A DNA stretch of 64,000 nt from JAJEAD01 sp965221555 (GCA_965221555.1 OZ244895.1:2108001-2172000); one strand, 5' to 3'; positions 16,456-24,748 are shown, counted from the stretch's first letter. Numbers and translations are program-made. Notes: generated by a model not told the origin, from the letters alone.

Positions 16456-17193
16456 ATGACCGCGCCTGACGCCATCCTCGCGACCCGGGATCTCGCCAAG
16501 CGCTTCGGCGGAATCGTCGCGACCGAAAAGGTCGATCTCGATATCGAAGAGGGTGAGCTGCGCTGCATCATCGGCCCCAACGGCGCCGGCAAGTCGACCC
16601 TGTTCGCGCTGCTCTGCGGCATTCACCGGCCCGATTCGGGGCGCATCTTCGTCAAGGGACAGGATGTGACCTCGCTCCCGAGCTTCCGGCGCGTGCGGCT
16701 CGGGGTGGGGCTGACCTTCCAGACCAACCGCGCCTTCCACGACCTCGGGGTGCGTCAGAATCTGGACGTGCCGATGGGCGCGATGGGGGGCACGGCGCGT
16801 ACCCGCTCCGGGAGATCGGAGGAGCGCTACCGTTACGCGCTCTCGGTGTTCGGTCTCGATGCGCACTGGGAGACGCCGGCGCGCGAGCTGCCTCATCACC
16901 AGCTCCAGTGGCTCGAGATTGCGATGGTTCTGTCGGGAGGTCCGGATATCCTCCTGCTCGACGAACCGACCGCGGGGATGTCGCCCGAGGAGACCACCCA
17001 GACCGCCAAGGTGCTCCAGTACCTCAACGGCGACGGACTCACGATCGTGGTGGTGGAGCACGATATCGCCTTCGTGCGCGAGGTCGCGCAGCGGGTCACC
17101 GTGCTCCACCAGGGCAGTGTCTTCGCCGAAGGCTCCATCGACGAGATAACGGCGCACGACGATGTGCGGCGCATCTATCTCGGGCAGGCATGA
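16456..17193 (+). CDS. urea/amide ABC transporter ATP-binding protein (UrtD/LivG-like)
   Basis: A 245-residue ABC ATPase with Walker A GPNGAGKST near residue 39, Q-loop TFQTNRAFHDL near 89, Walker B ILLLDEPTAGMSPEET near 169, and the switch histidine in VVVEHDIAFV. The ABC signature is LPHHQLQWLEIAM in place of LSGGQ. UrtD-type proteins also have an altered signature (an SHGQ-like form followed by QWLEI), which supports the urea/amide subfamily over LivG. It forms a heterodimer with the next ATPase. The start at 16456 lies 13 bp after the permease stop. Confidence 0.87.
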   Translation: MTAPDAILATRDLAKRFGGIVATEKVDLDIEEGELRCIIGPNGAGKSTLFALLCGIHRPDSGRIFVKGQDVTSLPSFRRVRLGVGLTFQTNRAFHDLGVRQNLDVPMGAMGGTARTRSGRSEERYRYALSVFGLDAHWETPARELPHHQLQWLEIAMVLSGGPDILLLDEPTAGMSPEETTQTAKVLQYLNGDGLTIVVVEHDIAFVREVAQRVTVLHQGSVFAEGSIDEITAHDDVRRIYLGQA

Positions 17194-17209
17194 GGGAGAC
17201 GGAGGTCGC

Positions 17210-17914
17210 ATGGTGATGCTCTCCGCCTCCGGTCTTCGCTCCGGGTACGCCGTCGGGGATGTGCTGCAGGGATTCGGGCTCGCGATCGAGGCGGGCGAGG
17301 TGGTGAGCGTGCTGGGGCGAAACGGGGTCGGCAAGACGACCCTCATGAAGACGCTGATCGGCCTGCTGTCCGCGCGCAGCGGCCGCATCGAGTACCAGGG
17401 ACGCGACATAACGAGTCTGAGCGCGTTCCGGCGCGCCCGCCTCGGGATCGGTTACGTGCCCCAGGGGCGCGGCATCTTTCCCCACATGACGGTGCGCGAC
17501 AATCTGCGCATGGGAGGGCTCGTCAACGAGAGCCGGCGTGCGCTCGATTTCGAGGCGGTGTTCGGGTACTTCCCCTTTCTCCGCGAGCGGCTCGCGCAGC
17601 GGGGGGGGACCCTGAGCGGCGGCCAGCAGGCGATGCTCGCCATCGCGCGCGCGCTCATCAACGAGCCTGACCTGCTGCTGCTGGACGAGCCCAGCGACGG
17701 GGTGCAGCCGAGCGTCGTGCAGGAGCTCGGCGGCTTCATCGGCGCCCTGAATCGCGAGAAGGGGCTGACCGTGCTGATCGTCGAACAGAATATCGATCTC
17801 GTGCAGACCGTTGCGCAGCGCGCCTACGTGCTCGACAAGGGCACGGTGGTGGCGAAGCTCGACCGCGGCGAGCTTGCGAGTACCGAACGGGTCGCCGAGT
17901 ACCTCGCGGTGTAG
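17210..17914 (+). CDS. urea/amide ABC transporter ATP-binding protein (UrtE/LivF-like)
   Basis: A 234-residue ABC ATPase of the LivF/UrtE type, with Walker A GRNGVGKTTL near residue 36, YVPQGRGIFPHMTVRDNL near 82 (the subfamily Q-loop), a canonical signature TLSGGQQAM near 139, Walker B LLLLDEPSDGVQPSVV, and IVEQNIDL after it. The DGVQPSVV ending after Walker B is found in UrtE and FmdF-like proteins. A GGAGG lies 4 nt before the ATG at 17210; a second in-frame ATG at 17216 would give better spacing. It is the last gene of the transporter set, with the formamidase 95 bp downstream. Confidence 0.87.
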   Translation: MVMLSASGLRSGYAVGDVLQGFGLAIEAGEVVSVLGRNGVGKTTLMKTLIGLLSARSGRIEYQGRDITSLSAFRRARLGIGYVPQGRGIFPHMTVRDNLRMGGLVNESRRALDFEAVFGYFPFLRERLAQRGGTLSGGQQAMLAIARALINEPDLLLLDEPSDGVQPSVVQELGGFIGALNREKGLTVLIVEQNIDLVQTVAQRAYVLDKGTVVAKLDRGELASTERVAEYLAV

Positions 17915-18009
17915 ACGATGCGCACTTCGCGTCGGGAGAGTTCCAGACGACAGCGCCCGGGCGCACTGCGATGCCGGCGCACATTCGAGTCGAGAGAGGA
18001 GAGAGCACG

Positions 18010-19023
18010 ATGGAAATGATCACCAGGGTCTACCCGAACGAGTGGGTGAGTGGATCGCTCATGTATGCGCGCGGGGTCGGCGGAGGGTCTTCCGGGGTTA
18101 CCCACCACCTGAGCGAGGAGATGCAGGGCACCTACCACTACACCATCGGCCCGTACTCCGAACCGGTCCTGCATATCGCGCCCGGGGACCGGGTGGTGGT
18201 GGAGACCCGGGACGCCTTCGAAGGAAAGATCACTCGCGAGAGCGACGTGCCCTCGGAGATCCTGGAGATGCCCTGGCTCAACCCGCAGTGCGGCCCGATC
18301 ATGGTCGACGGTGCGGTAAAGGGCGACGTGCTGGCCGTTCACATCGAACAGATGCTGCCGCGAGGACCCAATCCGCGGGGCACCTGCTGCATGATCAAGG
18401 AGTTCGGAGCGCTCACGGGCACCGCCCTCACCGCGACCCTCAACGAGCCGCTGCCGGAGAAGGTGCGCAAGATCGAACTCGACGAGACCAATGTCTACTG
18501 GAGCGACCGGGTGACCCTGCCCTACCGTCCCCACATCGGCACGCTGAGCTGCTCTCCGGAGATCGATTCCATCAACTCGCTGACCCCGGACAACCACGGC
18601 GGCAACATGGACCTGCCCGACATGGGACCGGGCACCGTCACCTACCTGCCGGTTCGCTCGCCGGGAGGGCGCCTCTTCATCGGCGACGCCCACGCCTGTC
18701 AGGGCGACGGGGAAGTGTGCGGGGTGGCGGTCGAGTATCCCACCACCACCACGATCACGGTCGACCTCATCAAGGGATGGCCGATCGAGTGGCCACGGCT
18801 GGAGGCCGACGACTTCATCATGACGATCGGCAGCACGCGACCCCTGGAGGACGCGGCGCGCATCGCCTATCGGGAGCTGGTTCGCTGGATGGCGGCCGAC
18901 TACGGGTTCGATCAGTGGGACGCGTACATGATGCTGAGCCAGTGCGGCAAGGTGCGCCTCGGCAACTTCGTCGATCCGAAGTACACGGTGGGGGCGGCGG
19001 TGCCGAAGAAGTACCTGGCCTGA
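18010..19023 (+). CDS. acetamidase/formamidase family amidohydrolase (FmdA/AmdA-like)
   Basis: A 337-residue enzyme of the FmdA_AmdA family. It shows the conserved N-terminal HIAPGDRVVVETRDAFEG, a central NPRGTCCMIKEFG, and the family motif GDAHACQGDGEVCG near residue 226. Members hydrolyse short amides such as formamide or acetamide to ammonia and the acid. The gene follows the amide/urea-type transporter on the same strand by 95 bp, as in the formamide operon of Methylophilus (FmdA with FmdDEF), so import plus hydrolysis of a short amide is the likely function. GAGAGGAGAGAG lies upstream of the chosen ATG. It converges with the ureohydrolase operon 42 bp downstream. Confidence 0.87.
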   Translation: MEMITRVYPNEWVSGSLMYARGVGGGSSGVTHHLSEEMQGTYHYTIGPYSEPVLHIAPGDRVVVETRDAFEGKITRESDVPSEILEMPWLNPQCGPIMVDGAVKGDVLAVHIEQMLPRGPNPRGTCCMIKEFGALTGTALTATLNEPLPEKVRKIELDETNVYWSDRVTLPYRPHIGTLSCSPEIDSINSLTPDNHGGNMDLPDMGPGTVTYLPVRSPGGRLFIGDAHACQGDGEVCGVAVEYPTTTTITVDLIKGWPIEWPRLEADDFIMTIGSTRPLEDAARIAYRELVRWMAADYGFDQWDAYMMLSQCGKVRLGNFVDPKYTVGAAVPKKYLA

Positions 19024-19065
19024 GCGTCCCGCAGGCGTGGTCCGCGGGTGGGCGCGTATGGCATC

Positions 19066-20115
19066 TCAGGACTGGCCGTGCCGCCATCCGGGGCGGCGGA
19101 GCGAGTCGTCCAGGGTCTTGCCCTGGCTGCGCGCGACGCCGGCGAGGATGCGCAGCACCACGCACACCGCCATGCGCGAGGTGGAGCCGCTCACATCGAA
19201 CATCGGGCAGAGCTCGGAGACGTCGATGACCTTCGGGCCGCCCGCATCGGCGATCTTCGCCGCCACCCGCATGATCTCGCGCGCCTCCAGGCCGCCGGGT
19301 TCGGTGGCGGTGACCCCGGGCGCGCACGATGAGTCCATGACGTTGAAGTTGAAGCTGAGGTACTGCCCGTCGGTGCCTTGCCACACCCGGGCGACCGCCT
19401 CGTCCATGACTTCGTCCACGCCGCGTTCGAGCACTTCGAGCATGGGATGGAACTTGATGCCGCGCGCCCGTGCCAGATCCACGTGATCCTTGGGGTTGAA
19501 GGAGTTGCGCGCGCCGACGTGGGCGACGTTCCCGGGCGCCAGGTTCGCAAGCTCGGTGATGCGCGCCATCGCGCAGGGGCTGACGTGCGATTCCCCCGCC
19601 CACCGATCCGCGAAGTCCAGGTGCGCGCCCAGATGCAGGTAGCCCAGGCGGCGCTCGGGGCCGAGATGGTCGGAGAGCGCCTGTGCGGCGGGAATTGAGA
19701 TCGACCGGTCACCGCCGCAGATGATCGGGTTCAGGCCGGCGTCGAGTACCGTCCTCACCGCTTCGTAGATACGTTTGCGGGCGAGCTCGGGGTTGACCCT
19801 CGGCATCGAAACATCGCCGCAGTCCACCGCACACCCGTGCAGGTCCACGTTGAATTCGAACCAGTACGGGAAGTAGTCGAGCGATGCGACCCGGAAGTCG
19901 CGGGGGCCGTCCTCGCAGCCCGGCTTGCCCACGTTGCCCTCGTCGAAGGGCACCCCGATGAACGCGTACTCCGCGCCGCTCTCGCGCAACTTCTCGCTGT
20001 CGGCGGAGACGAAGGGGGCGCGCAGGAACGAAATCTGTCCCGGGTTGCGGTAGTTGTCGGCGTCTTCGTCGGCGAGCGGGGAGAAGAGGTGGGCGAATGC
20101 CTTGGCGGGGTTCAT
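19066..20115 (-). CDS. degenerate ureohydrolase (arginase/agmatinase-fold) paralog lacking most metal ligands
   Basis: A 349-residue arginase-fold protein, last gene of the hypB-hypA-ureohydrolase operon, 34 bp after the intact paralog. The three metal motifs of ureohydrolases are altered. GGDHS is GGDRS (R137), DAHxD is G163-A-H165-L-D167 with the first Asp lost, and SxDxDxxD is S254-F-N256-F-N258-V-M-D261 with both ligand Asp changed to Asn. Four of six ligands are therefore replaced, while the fold segments around them stay well conserved. This points to a non-catalytic subunit or regulator that pairs with the active enzyme rather than to a decaying gene. The reading frame is intact and full length. 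A different metal set or a new activity cannot be excluded. Confidence 0.85.
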   Translation of the reverse strand: MNPAKAFAHLFSPLADEDADNYRNPGQISFLRAPFVSADSEKLRESGAEYAFIGVPFDEGNVGKPGCEDGPRDFRVASLDYFPYWFEFNVDLHGCAVDCGDVSMPRVNPELARKRIYEAVRTVLDAGLNPIICGGDRSISIPAAQALSDHLGPERRLGYLHLGAHLDFADRWAGESHVSPCAMARITELANLAPGNVAHVGARNSFNPKDHVDLARARGIKFHPMLEVLERGVDEVMDEAVARVWQGTDGQYLSFNFNVMDSSCAPGVTATEPGGLEAREIMRVAAKIADAGGPKVIDVSELCPMFDVSGSTSRMAVCVVLRILAGVARSQGKTLDDSLRRPGWRHGQS

Positions 20116-20149
20116 GGGCGTGTTTCGGTATTGGTCGAGCGGGCGGAGG

Positions 20150-21226
20150 CTACGGCGCCTCGTTGCGGCGGCGCAGGGTCGCGGCGCGGCTTCCCAGGAA
20201 GTGATAGATGAGGTTGCAGGCGAGCTTGGTGCTGATCTGGCTGGTATCGAACACCGGGGAGAGCTCCGCGAGCTCCAGCACGTCCACTTCGTACTCCCCG
20301 GCGATACGGGCGATCTGCAGGGCTTCGCGCGCCTTGATCCCGAAGCTCTCCGGACAGGAGGTCCCGGGCATGCAGCTATGGTCCATCGAATCGGTATCCC
20401 AGGAGCAGTAGATGGCTTCGGTGCCGTCGGCGGCGCGGTCGAATATCTCGCGCGTGCAGGCGTCGATCCCGCGTTCGACGACTTCCGCCATGGTCAGCAC
20501 CGGGATTCGGTTGTCCACCCAGAAGTCCATCCAGTCCTTCGGATTGAGACCGTTGCGCGAGCCCATGTGGGCCATGTTCTCGCCGTTGCAGTTCGGGAGC
20601 TCCAGCGCCTTCGGCGGGCCCGAGGCGTTGGTGATTTCGTTGCCGCCCCAGTCGACGGCGGCGTCGAGATGACAGTCGATGTGCAGGTAGCCCATCTTCG
20701 CCCGCGGCCGGTGTCGGCCGAGATGCTCGGACAGAGCGCGCGCGCCGGGGATCGGCACCGAGTGATCTCCGCCGACCAGGATGACCTTGGCGCCGCCTTC
20801 CAGGCACTCGGTCACGTAGTCGCGGATGTACTGCTGGGAGAGCTCGTTGTTGCCGGGGACGCCGGGTACGTCCCCGCAGTCCACGACGCGGAAGAAGGTC
20901 ATCAGGTCCACGTCGTACTCGAACATGTAGGGGAAGTACGCGGTGGAGGCTTCCCGGATGCCCTGAGGTCCGCTGGAGGTGCCGGTGCGCACGATGGTGC
21001 CCAGATCCCAGGGAGCGCCCAGAAAGCAGATCTTGGCGCCCGCCTCGCGAATCCGGTCCCGCTCCGGGGGGCAGTAGGGCGCGCCCATGAAGGTCATGAT
21101 GCCGGCGGACTTGAACGCGGCGTTGTGACGCGTCGGTGAACGGATATGGGCGTCCGGCTCGGGTTCGCGGTGGGGGCCCTGGTGCTGGTGCGGCACGAAG
21201 GCCCAGGGGTTGTCAGGGCGGATCAT
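20150..21226 (-). CDS. ureohydrolase (arginase superfamily); candidate nickel-dependent guanidine hydrolase (GdmH-like)
   Basis: A 358-residue arginase-superfamily enzyme with all six metal ligands in place: GGDHS with H155, D184-C-H186-L-D188, and SWDTDSMD with D277 and D279. An N-terminal extension of about 45 residues precedes the fold. Its start overlaps the hypA-like stop (ATGA), with GGAGG 7 nt upstream. Classical agmatinases and arginases use manganese and need no maturation proteins. The guanidine hydrolase of Synechocystis belongs to this family, is nickel dependent, and is encoded with HypA- and HypB-like helpers, as seen here. By context I favour guanidine to urea plus ammonia over agmatinase or guanidinobutyrase. 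Sequence alone does not prove the substrate. Confidence 0.82.
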   Translation of the reverse strand: MIRPDNPWAFVPHQHQGPHREPEPDAHIRSPTRHNAAFKSAGIMTFMGAPYCPPERDRIREAGAKICFLGAPWDLGTIVRTGTSSGPQGIREASTAYFPYMFEYDVDLMTFFRVVDCGDVPGVPGNNELSQQYIRDYVTECLEGGAKVILVGGDHSVPIPGARALSEHLGRHRPRAKMGYLHIDCHLDAAVDWGGNEITNASGPPKALELPNCNGENMAHMGSRNGLNPKDWMDFWVDNRIPVLTMAEVVERGIDACTREIFDRAADGTEAIYCSWDTDSMDHSCMPGTSCPESFGIKAREALQIARIAGEYEVDVLELAELSPVFDTSQISTKLACNLIYHFLGSRAATLRRRNEAP

Positions 21227-21660
21227 GCTCGGGCCTCCAGTGAGGAGGTTCCCGGAGGGGCGTCCGTCCCGCCCCGCGAGGCGGGGTCTTCGGGGCCGCT
21301 TCGCCCCGCGGGCGCGTGATCCTCGAGACCGATCGAGACGAGCTGCATCTCCCGGCCGGTCACGACCTTCGGGGTGGCGTGCCCGCAGCGCGGACAGCGG
21401 AAGTTGTAGGGGCCGCTCGGCGCCTTGACGTCGTCGCAGTGCCGGCAGTACACGGTGAGCGGAACTTCTTCGATGTGGAGCTCCGCCCCTTCGCAGCGCG
21501 TGCCTCGCGAAGCGGCGCGAAAGCTCACGTGCAGGGCGCGGGTCAGGGCCGAGAGCACTCCGAGGCGCACCTTGACCTGCGTGACCCGCCACGCGCCGTG
21601 GGTGTGCGCGTAGTCGTCGACCATCTCGATGAGGGACCGGGCGAGCGCGAGCTCATGCAT
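21223..21660 (-). CDS. HypA-like nickel metallochaperone
   Basis: A 145-residue HypA-family protein. It begins MHELALARSLIEMV, where the Met-His-Glu N-terminus is the nickel site of HypA. It has two zinc-binding CxxC pairs at C72/C75 and C89/C92. The C-terminus is about 30 residues longer than usual (HypA is about 113 to 118), with a Gly/Pro/Arg-rich tail. Its start overlaps the end of the HypB-like gene by 8 nt and its stop overlaps the ureohydrolase start. No hydrogenase or urease structural gene is present, so it most likely serves the adjacent ureohydrolase, as GhaA does for guanidine hydrolase. Confidence 0.88.
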   Translation of the reverse strand: MHELALARSLIEMVDDYAHTHGAWRVTQVKVRLGVLSALTRALHVSFRAASRGTRCEGAELHIEEVPLTVYCRHCDDVKAPSGPYNFRCPRCGHATPKVVTGREMQLVSIGLEDHAPAGRSGPEDPASRGGTDAPPGTSSLEARA

Positions 21661-22570
21661 GGGCGGAATCGAGTCGCGGCCCGCGCCGCGACGAGGCGCC
21701 CCGCGCCTCCAGGGCCCGCGACGCAACCCGGTCGCGGATCCATCCAAACCACGCCGCCATGCCCTCTCCGCTGCGCGCGGAGAGCCTTATCTCGTGGATG
21801 TCCGGATTGACCCTTCGGGCGTACTCGAGCGCCCGCTGCGGGTCGAAATCGACGTAGGGCAGCAGGTCCGTCTTGTTGAGCAGCATGAGATCGGCGCTCG
21901 CGAACATGTCCGGATACTTGAGCGGCTTGTCGTCACCCTCCGTGGTCGAGAGGATGACCACCCGGGATGTCTCTCCGAGATCGAAGGCGGCGGGGCAGAC
22001 CAGGTTGCCCACGTTCTCGATGAAGACCACGCCCGCGGCGTCGAGCGGCAGATCGTCGAGTGCGTGTCCGACCATGTGCGCGTCCAGGTGGCACCCGCGC
22101 CCGGTGTTGATCTGCACCGCCGGCGCCCCGCAGGCCCGGATGCGCTCGGCATCGTTGCTGGTTTCCTGGTCTCCTTCCACCACGCCGATCGCGAGCTCCG
22201 CGCCGAGCGCTGCGATGGTCTCGACGAGCAGAGTGGTCTTGCCGGCGCCGGGGCTCGACATCATGTTGAGCGCGACGACGCCGTGCTCGGCGAGACGGCG
22301 TCGGTTGGCGGCGGCATCGAGATCGTTGCGGGAGAGGATGTCTCTTTCTATCTCGACCAGGCGCTCCTGCGTGAACCCCGGTACCGAGAGACCCGCCGCT
22401 CCCGTGCCGTAGTGGCCGTGATGATGGTCGTGGTGATGCGAGTGCGCATGCTCCGCGCCCGCGTGGGCCGCGTCATGGCCCACGGAGGGATCGTGGGAGT
22501 GGCCCGGCCCGGCCTGATGGTGAGGGTGAGGGTGGGAATGAGCCTCGTTGCAGCCGCAAACCGAGCACAT
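21653..22570 (-). CDS. HypB-like nickel-inserting GTPase
   Basis: A 305-residue HypB-family protein. The N-terminal MCSVCGC is the high-affinity nickel motif (CxxCGC). About 20 histidines follow between residues 11 and 53, a nickel-storage region. The G domain has the P-loop SSPGAGKT at 105-112, EGDQETSNDAER, FIENVGNLVCPA with the metal-binding Cys, and LLNKTDLLPY. AGGAGG precedes the ATG at 22570. It is the first gene of the four-gene minus-strand operon and is divergent from the polyamine-type ATPase gene. The absence of hydrogenase genes again points to ureohydrolase maturation (GhaB-like). Confidence 0.9.
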   Translation of the reverse strand: MCSVCGCNEAHSHPHPHHQAGPGHSHDPSVGHDAAHAGAEHAHSHHHDHHHGHYGTGAAGLSVPGFTQERLVEIERDILSRNDLDAAANRRRLAEHGVVALNMMSSPGAGKTTLLVETIAALGAELAIGVVEGDQETSNDAERIRACGAPAVQINTGRGCHLDAHMVGHALDDLPLDAAGVVFIENVGNLVCPAAFDLGETSRVVILSTTEGDDKPLKYPDMFASADLMLLNKTDLLPYVDFDPQRALEYARRVNPDIHEIRLSARSGEGMAAWFGWIRDRVASRALEARGASSRRGPRLDSAHA

Positions 22571-22606
22571 GGGCGCCTCCTGGGAACCGGTCGGGAGTGC
22601 CGGAAG

Positions 22607-22636
22607 TTGGAAGGAATCGTTGCGCTCAAATATGCT
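22607..22636 (+). promoter_or_regulatory. candidate promoter for the polyamine-type ABC ATPase gene
   Basis: TTGGAA at 22607-22612 and TATGCT at 22631-22636 are 18 bp apart, in the 99-bp space between the divergent HypB-like and ATPase genes. Transcription would start near 22643. It is a prediction by eye. Confidence 0.3.
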
Positions 22637-22669
22637 AGGGACGCGTTTCGGGACGATCAAGCGAGGGCA

Positions 22670-23752
22670 ATGGCGCGAAGGAGGGGATCCGGCGAAGCAC
22701 TGGTCGAGCTGCGCGGCGTTCGCAAGACCTGGGGCGAGACGGTGGCGGTGGACGCCGTGGATCTGACCATCGAGCGCGGGGAGTTCGTGGTGCTGCTCGG
22801 TCCTTCGGGTAGCGGCAAGACCACGATCCTCTCGATGATCGGCGGCTTCGTCGACCCGAGCGCTGGTGCGATACGCATCGACGGGAGAGATGTCACGAGG
22901 TTGCCCGCGTCGCGGCGACCTACCGTCACCGTGTTTCAGGACTACGCGCTCTTCCCTCACATGAACGTGGAGACCAATGTCGGCTTCGGCCTTGAAATGC
23001 GCAAGGTGCCCAGAGGGGAGCGGCGGCGCCGGGTCGCCGAAGCCCTAGAGCTGGTGGGGCTTCCGGGCTACGGGCGCCGCGCCATCCACCAGTTGAGCGG
23101 CGGGCAGCGCCAGCGCGTGGCCCTCGCGCGCGCGATCGCGGTCAAGCCCACCGTGCTGCTCCTGGACGAGCCGCTGGGCGCGCTCGATCTCAGCCTCCGG
23201 CGCCAGATGCAGGAAGAGCTGGTGGGCCTGCAGAAGCGTCTCGGCGTCACCTTCGTGCACGTGACGCACGACCAGGAAGAGGCGATGAACATCGCGGACC
23301 GGATCGTCGTGCTGAACCACGGAAGGATTGAAGATCAGGGTTCACCGGATCGGGTCTACCTCTCGCCCGCCACCCTGTTCGCGGCCACCTTCATGGGCGA
23401 GAGCAACATCCTGTCGGCCGTCGTCTCCGGGCGGCGCGATGGCCTCTTGCGCCTGCGGACCTCGCTTGCCGAAGTGGCGGTCGAGGGCGAGGCCGCGGAT
23501 GGCGCGCGCGTCCATCTTTCCCTGAGACCCGAACACATCAGGCTGGAAGCGGCCCCCGATGCGATCTCGCTCGGGCGGGTGAGGATCCGTGAGACGGTGT
23601 TCCAGGGCGCCCACCGGCGTTGTCACGCCGTCTCGACGCAAAACGACGAAACGGAGCTCCTGTTGCGGGTGCCGGTGGAGCGGCCCGTGCATTCCGGCGA
23701 GGAGTCCGAGGTGTTCGTGCGTCGCCAGGACCTCGTGTTGCTCGCACCCTGA
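22670..23752 (+). CDS. ABC transporter ATP-binding protein, spermidine/putrescine type (PotA-like)
   Basis: A 360-residue ATPase with Walker A GPSGSGKTT (44-52), Q-loop VFQDYALFPHMNV, signature LSGGQRQR (142-149), Walker B LLLDEPLGALD (163-173), switch THDQEEAMN, and a C-terminal TOBE-like domain containing LRPEHIRLE. This is the PotA/PotG arrangement. A GAGGG lies just upstream of the ATG. The matching permease and binding-protein genes are on the opposite strand downstream (23957-26777), so the importer is split over two transcripts that converge across 204 bp. That gap contains a short direct repeat, GGCGCAATTCCGCG, twice. Confidence 0.88.
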   Translation: MARRRGSGEALVELRGVRKTWGETVAVDAVDLTIERGEFVVLLGPSGSGKTTILSMIGGFVDPSAGAIRIDGRDVTRLPASRRPTVTVFQDYALFPHMNVETNVGFGLEMRKVPRGERRRRVAEALELVGLPGYGRRAIHQLSGGQRQRVALARAIAVKPTVLLLDEPLGALDLSLRRQMQEELVGLQKRLGVTFVHVTHDQEEAMNIADRIVVLNHGRIEDQGSPDRVYLSPATLFAATFMGESNILSAVVSGRRDGLLRLRTSLAEVAVEGEAADGARVHLSLRPEHIRLEAAPDAISLGRVRIRETVFQGAHRRCHAVSTQNDETELLLRVPVERPVHSGEESEVFVRRQDLVLLAP

Positions 23753-23956
23753 GCTCTCCGCCCCGGGCCGCACTTCCCACCCACTGGCCGCCCCGGGCGC
23801 AATTCCGCGGGCACCGGCGCAATTCCGCGCCGTTCCCGGTCGGGGCGCGGGACAGTGGCGTTGCGGGTCGTCCGCGCATCCCGACGCGCGAACGCCCTTG
23901 CCACCCTCGGCATCCGCGCAGCATCGGTTCGCTCGCCCCGGGCCGGGAGAGCCGGA

Positions 23957-24745
23957 TCAGCTACGCGCGGATCGCCGGCCGAGGGTGAGCGCGGCCGCCA
24001 CGAGCACCACGCTCATCGAGATGCAGAACACCACGCTCCCCGCCGCATTCAATTCCGGGCTGCTGCCTCCTCGCAGCATCTCGAAGAGCAGCACCGGCAG
24101 AGTCACCTCGAAGCGGGTGAGGAGGAAGGCGATGATGAATTCGTCCCACGACAGGGTGAAGGACAGGCAATACGCGGCGAGAATGGAGGGGAGCATGATG
24201 GGCACGGTGACCCGCACCAGAGCCTGCAGCTCGCTCGCGCCGAGGTCGTGGGCGGCCCGCTCCAGGTTGCGCTGGTGCTCACCGAGGCCGGCGAGGATGA
24301 TGGAGAAGCACAGCGGCAGGTTGATCACCACGTGGCCGGCCCCCACCGCCCAGAGCGACTTGGGGATTCCCGCGACGTGGAAGCTCACGAGCAGCCCCAT
24401 GCCGACGATGAGATACGAGACCGTGATCGGCGCCATGATCACGTAGCGCATGAGCCCTTCCCAACGGGTCGGGCGCCGGGCGATGCCGTAGGCGCCGAAG
24501 AATCCCAGCACGGTGGCCACGAGCGACGAGGCGCCCGCGAGCACCACGGAATTGACGAGCGCGTCCACCATGCGCTCGTTGCCGAAGATCCTCGCATACC
24601 ACTGAAGGCTCGGTCCTTCGAAGGGCGGCAGGGGGATGTCCCGTGAGGTGAAGGAGAACAGCACCAGCACCAGCACGGGAAGGAAGATGAAGGTGTAGCC
24701 GAGCGCGAGCCAGGCGAAGCCGAGGTCGAAGCGCAGGCGGTTCAC
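23957..24745 (-). CDS. ABC transporter permease, spermidine/putrescine type (PotC/PotI-like)
   Basis: A 262-residue membrane protein with about six hydrophobic segments. It carries the EAA-type loop ERAAHDLGASELQALVRVTV near residue 176 that contacts the ATPase. The FTSRDIPLPPFEGPSLQWY stretch after the first helix is typical of PotC. It starts with GTG at 24745, three bases after the stop of the other permease gene, so they are translationally coupled. It works with the PotB-like permease, the PotA-like ATPase and the binding protein at 25650-26777. Confidence 0.86.
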   Translation of the reverse strand: MNRLRFDLGFAWLALGYTFIFLPVLVLVLFSFTSRDIPLPPFEGPSLQWYARIFGNERMVDALVNSVVLAGASSLVATVLGFFGAYGIARRPTRWEGLMRYVIMAPITVSYLIVGMGLLVSFHVAGIPKSLWAVGAGHVVINLPLCFSIILAGLGEHQRNLERAAHDLGASELQALVRVTVPIMLPSILAAYCLSFTLSWDEFIIAFLLTRFEVTLPVLLFEMLRGGSSPELNAAGSVVFCISMSVVLVAAALTLGRRSARS

Positions 24746-24748
24746 GCG

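Noticed and set aside
20150..21226. Plain agmatinase (speB) annotation for the intact ureohydrolase
   Set aside because: Agmatinase is manganese dependent and needs no HypA/HypB helpers. The operon context favours a nickel-dependent guanidine hydrolase-type enzyme; the label is left open.
22571..22669. Possible guanidine riboswitch upstream of the HypB-like or ATPase gene
   Set aside because: A CTAGGG occurs near 22635 but no full guanidine-I, -II or -III pattern could be built in the 99 bp available.
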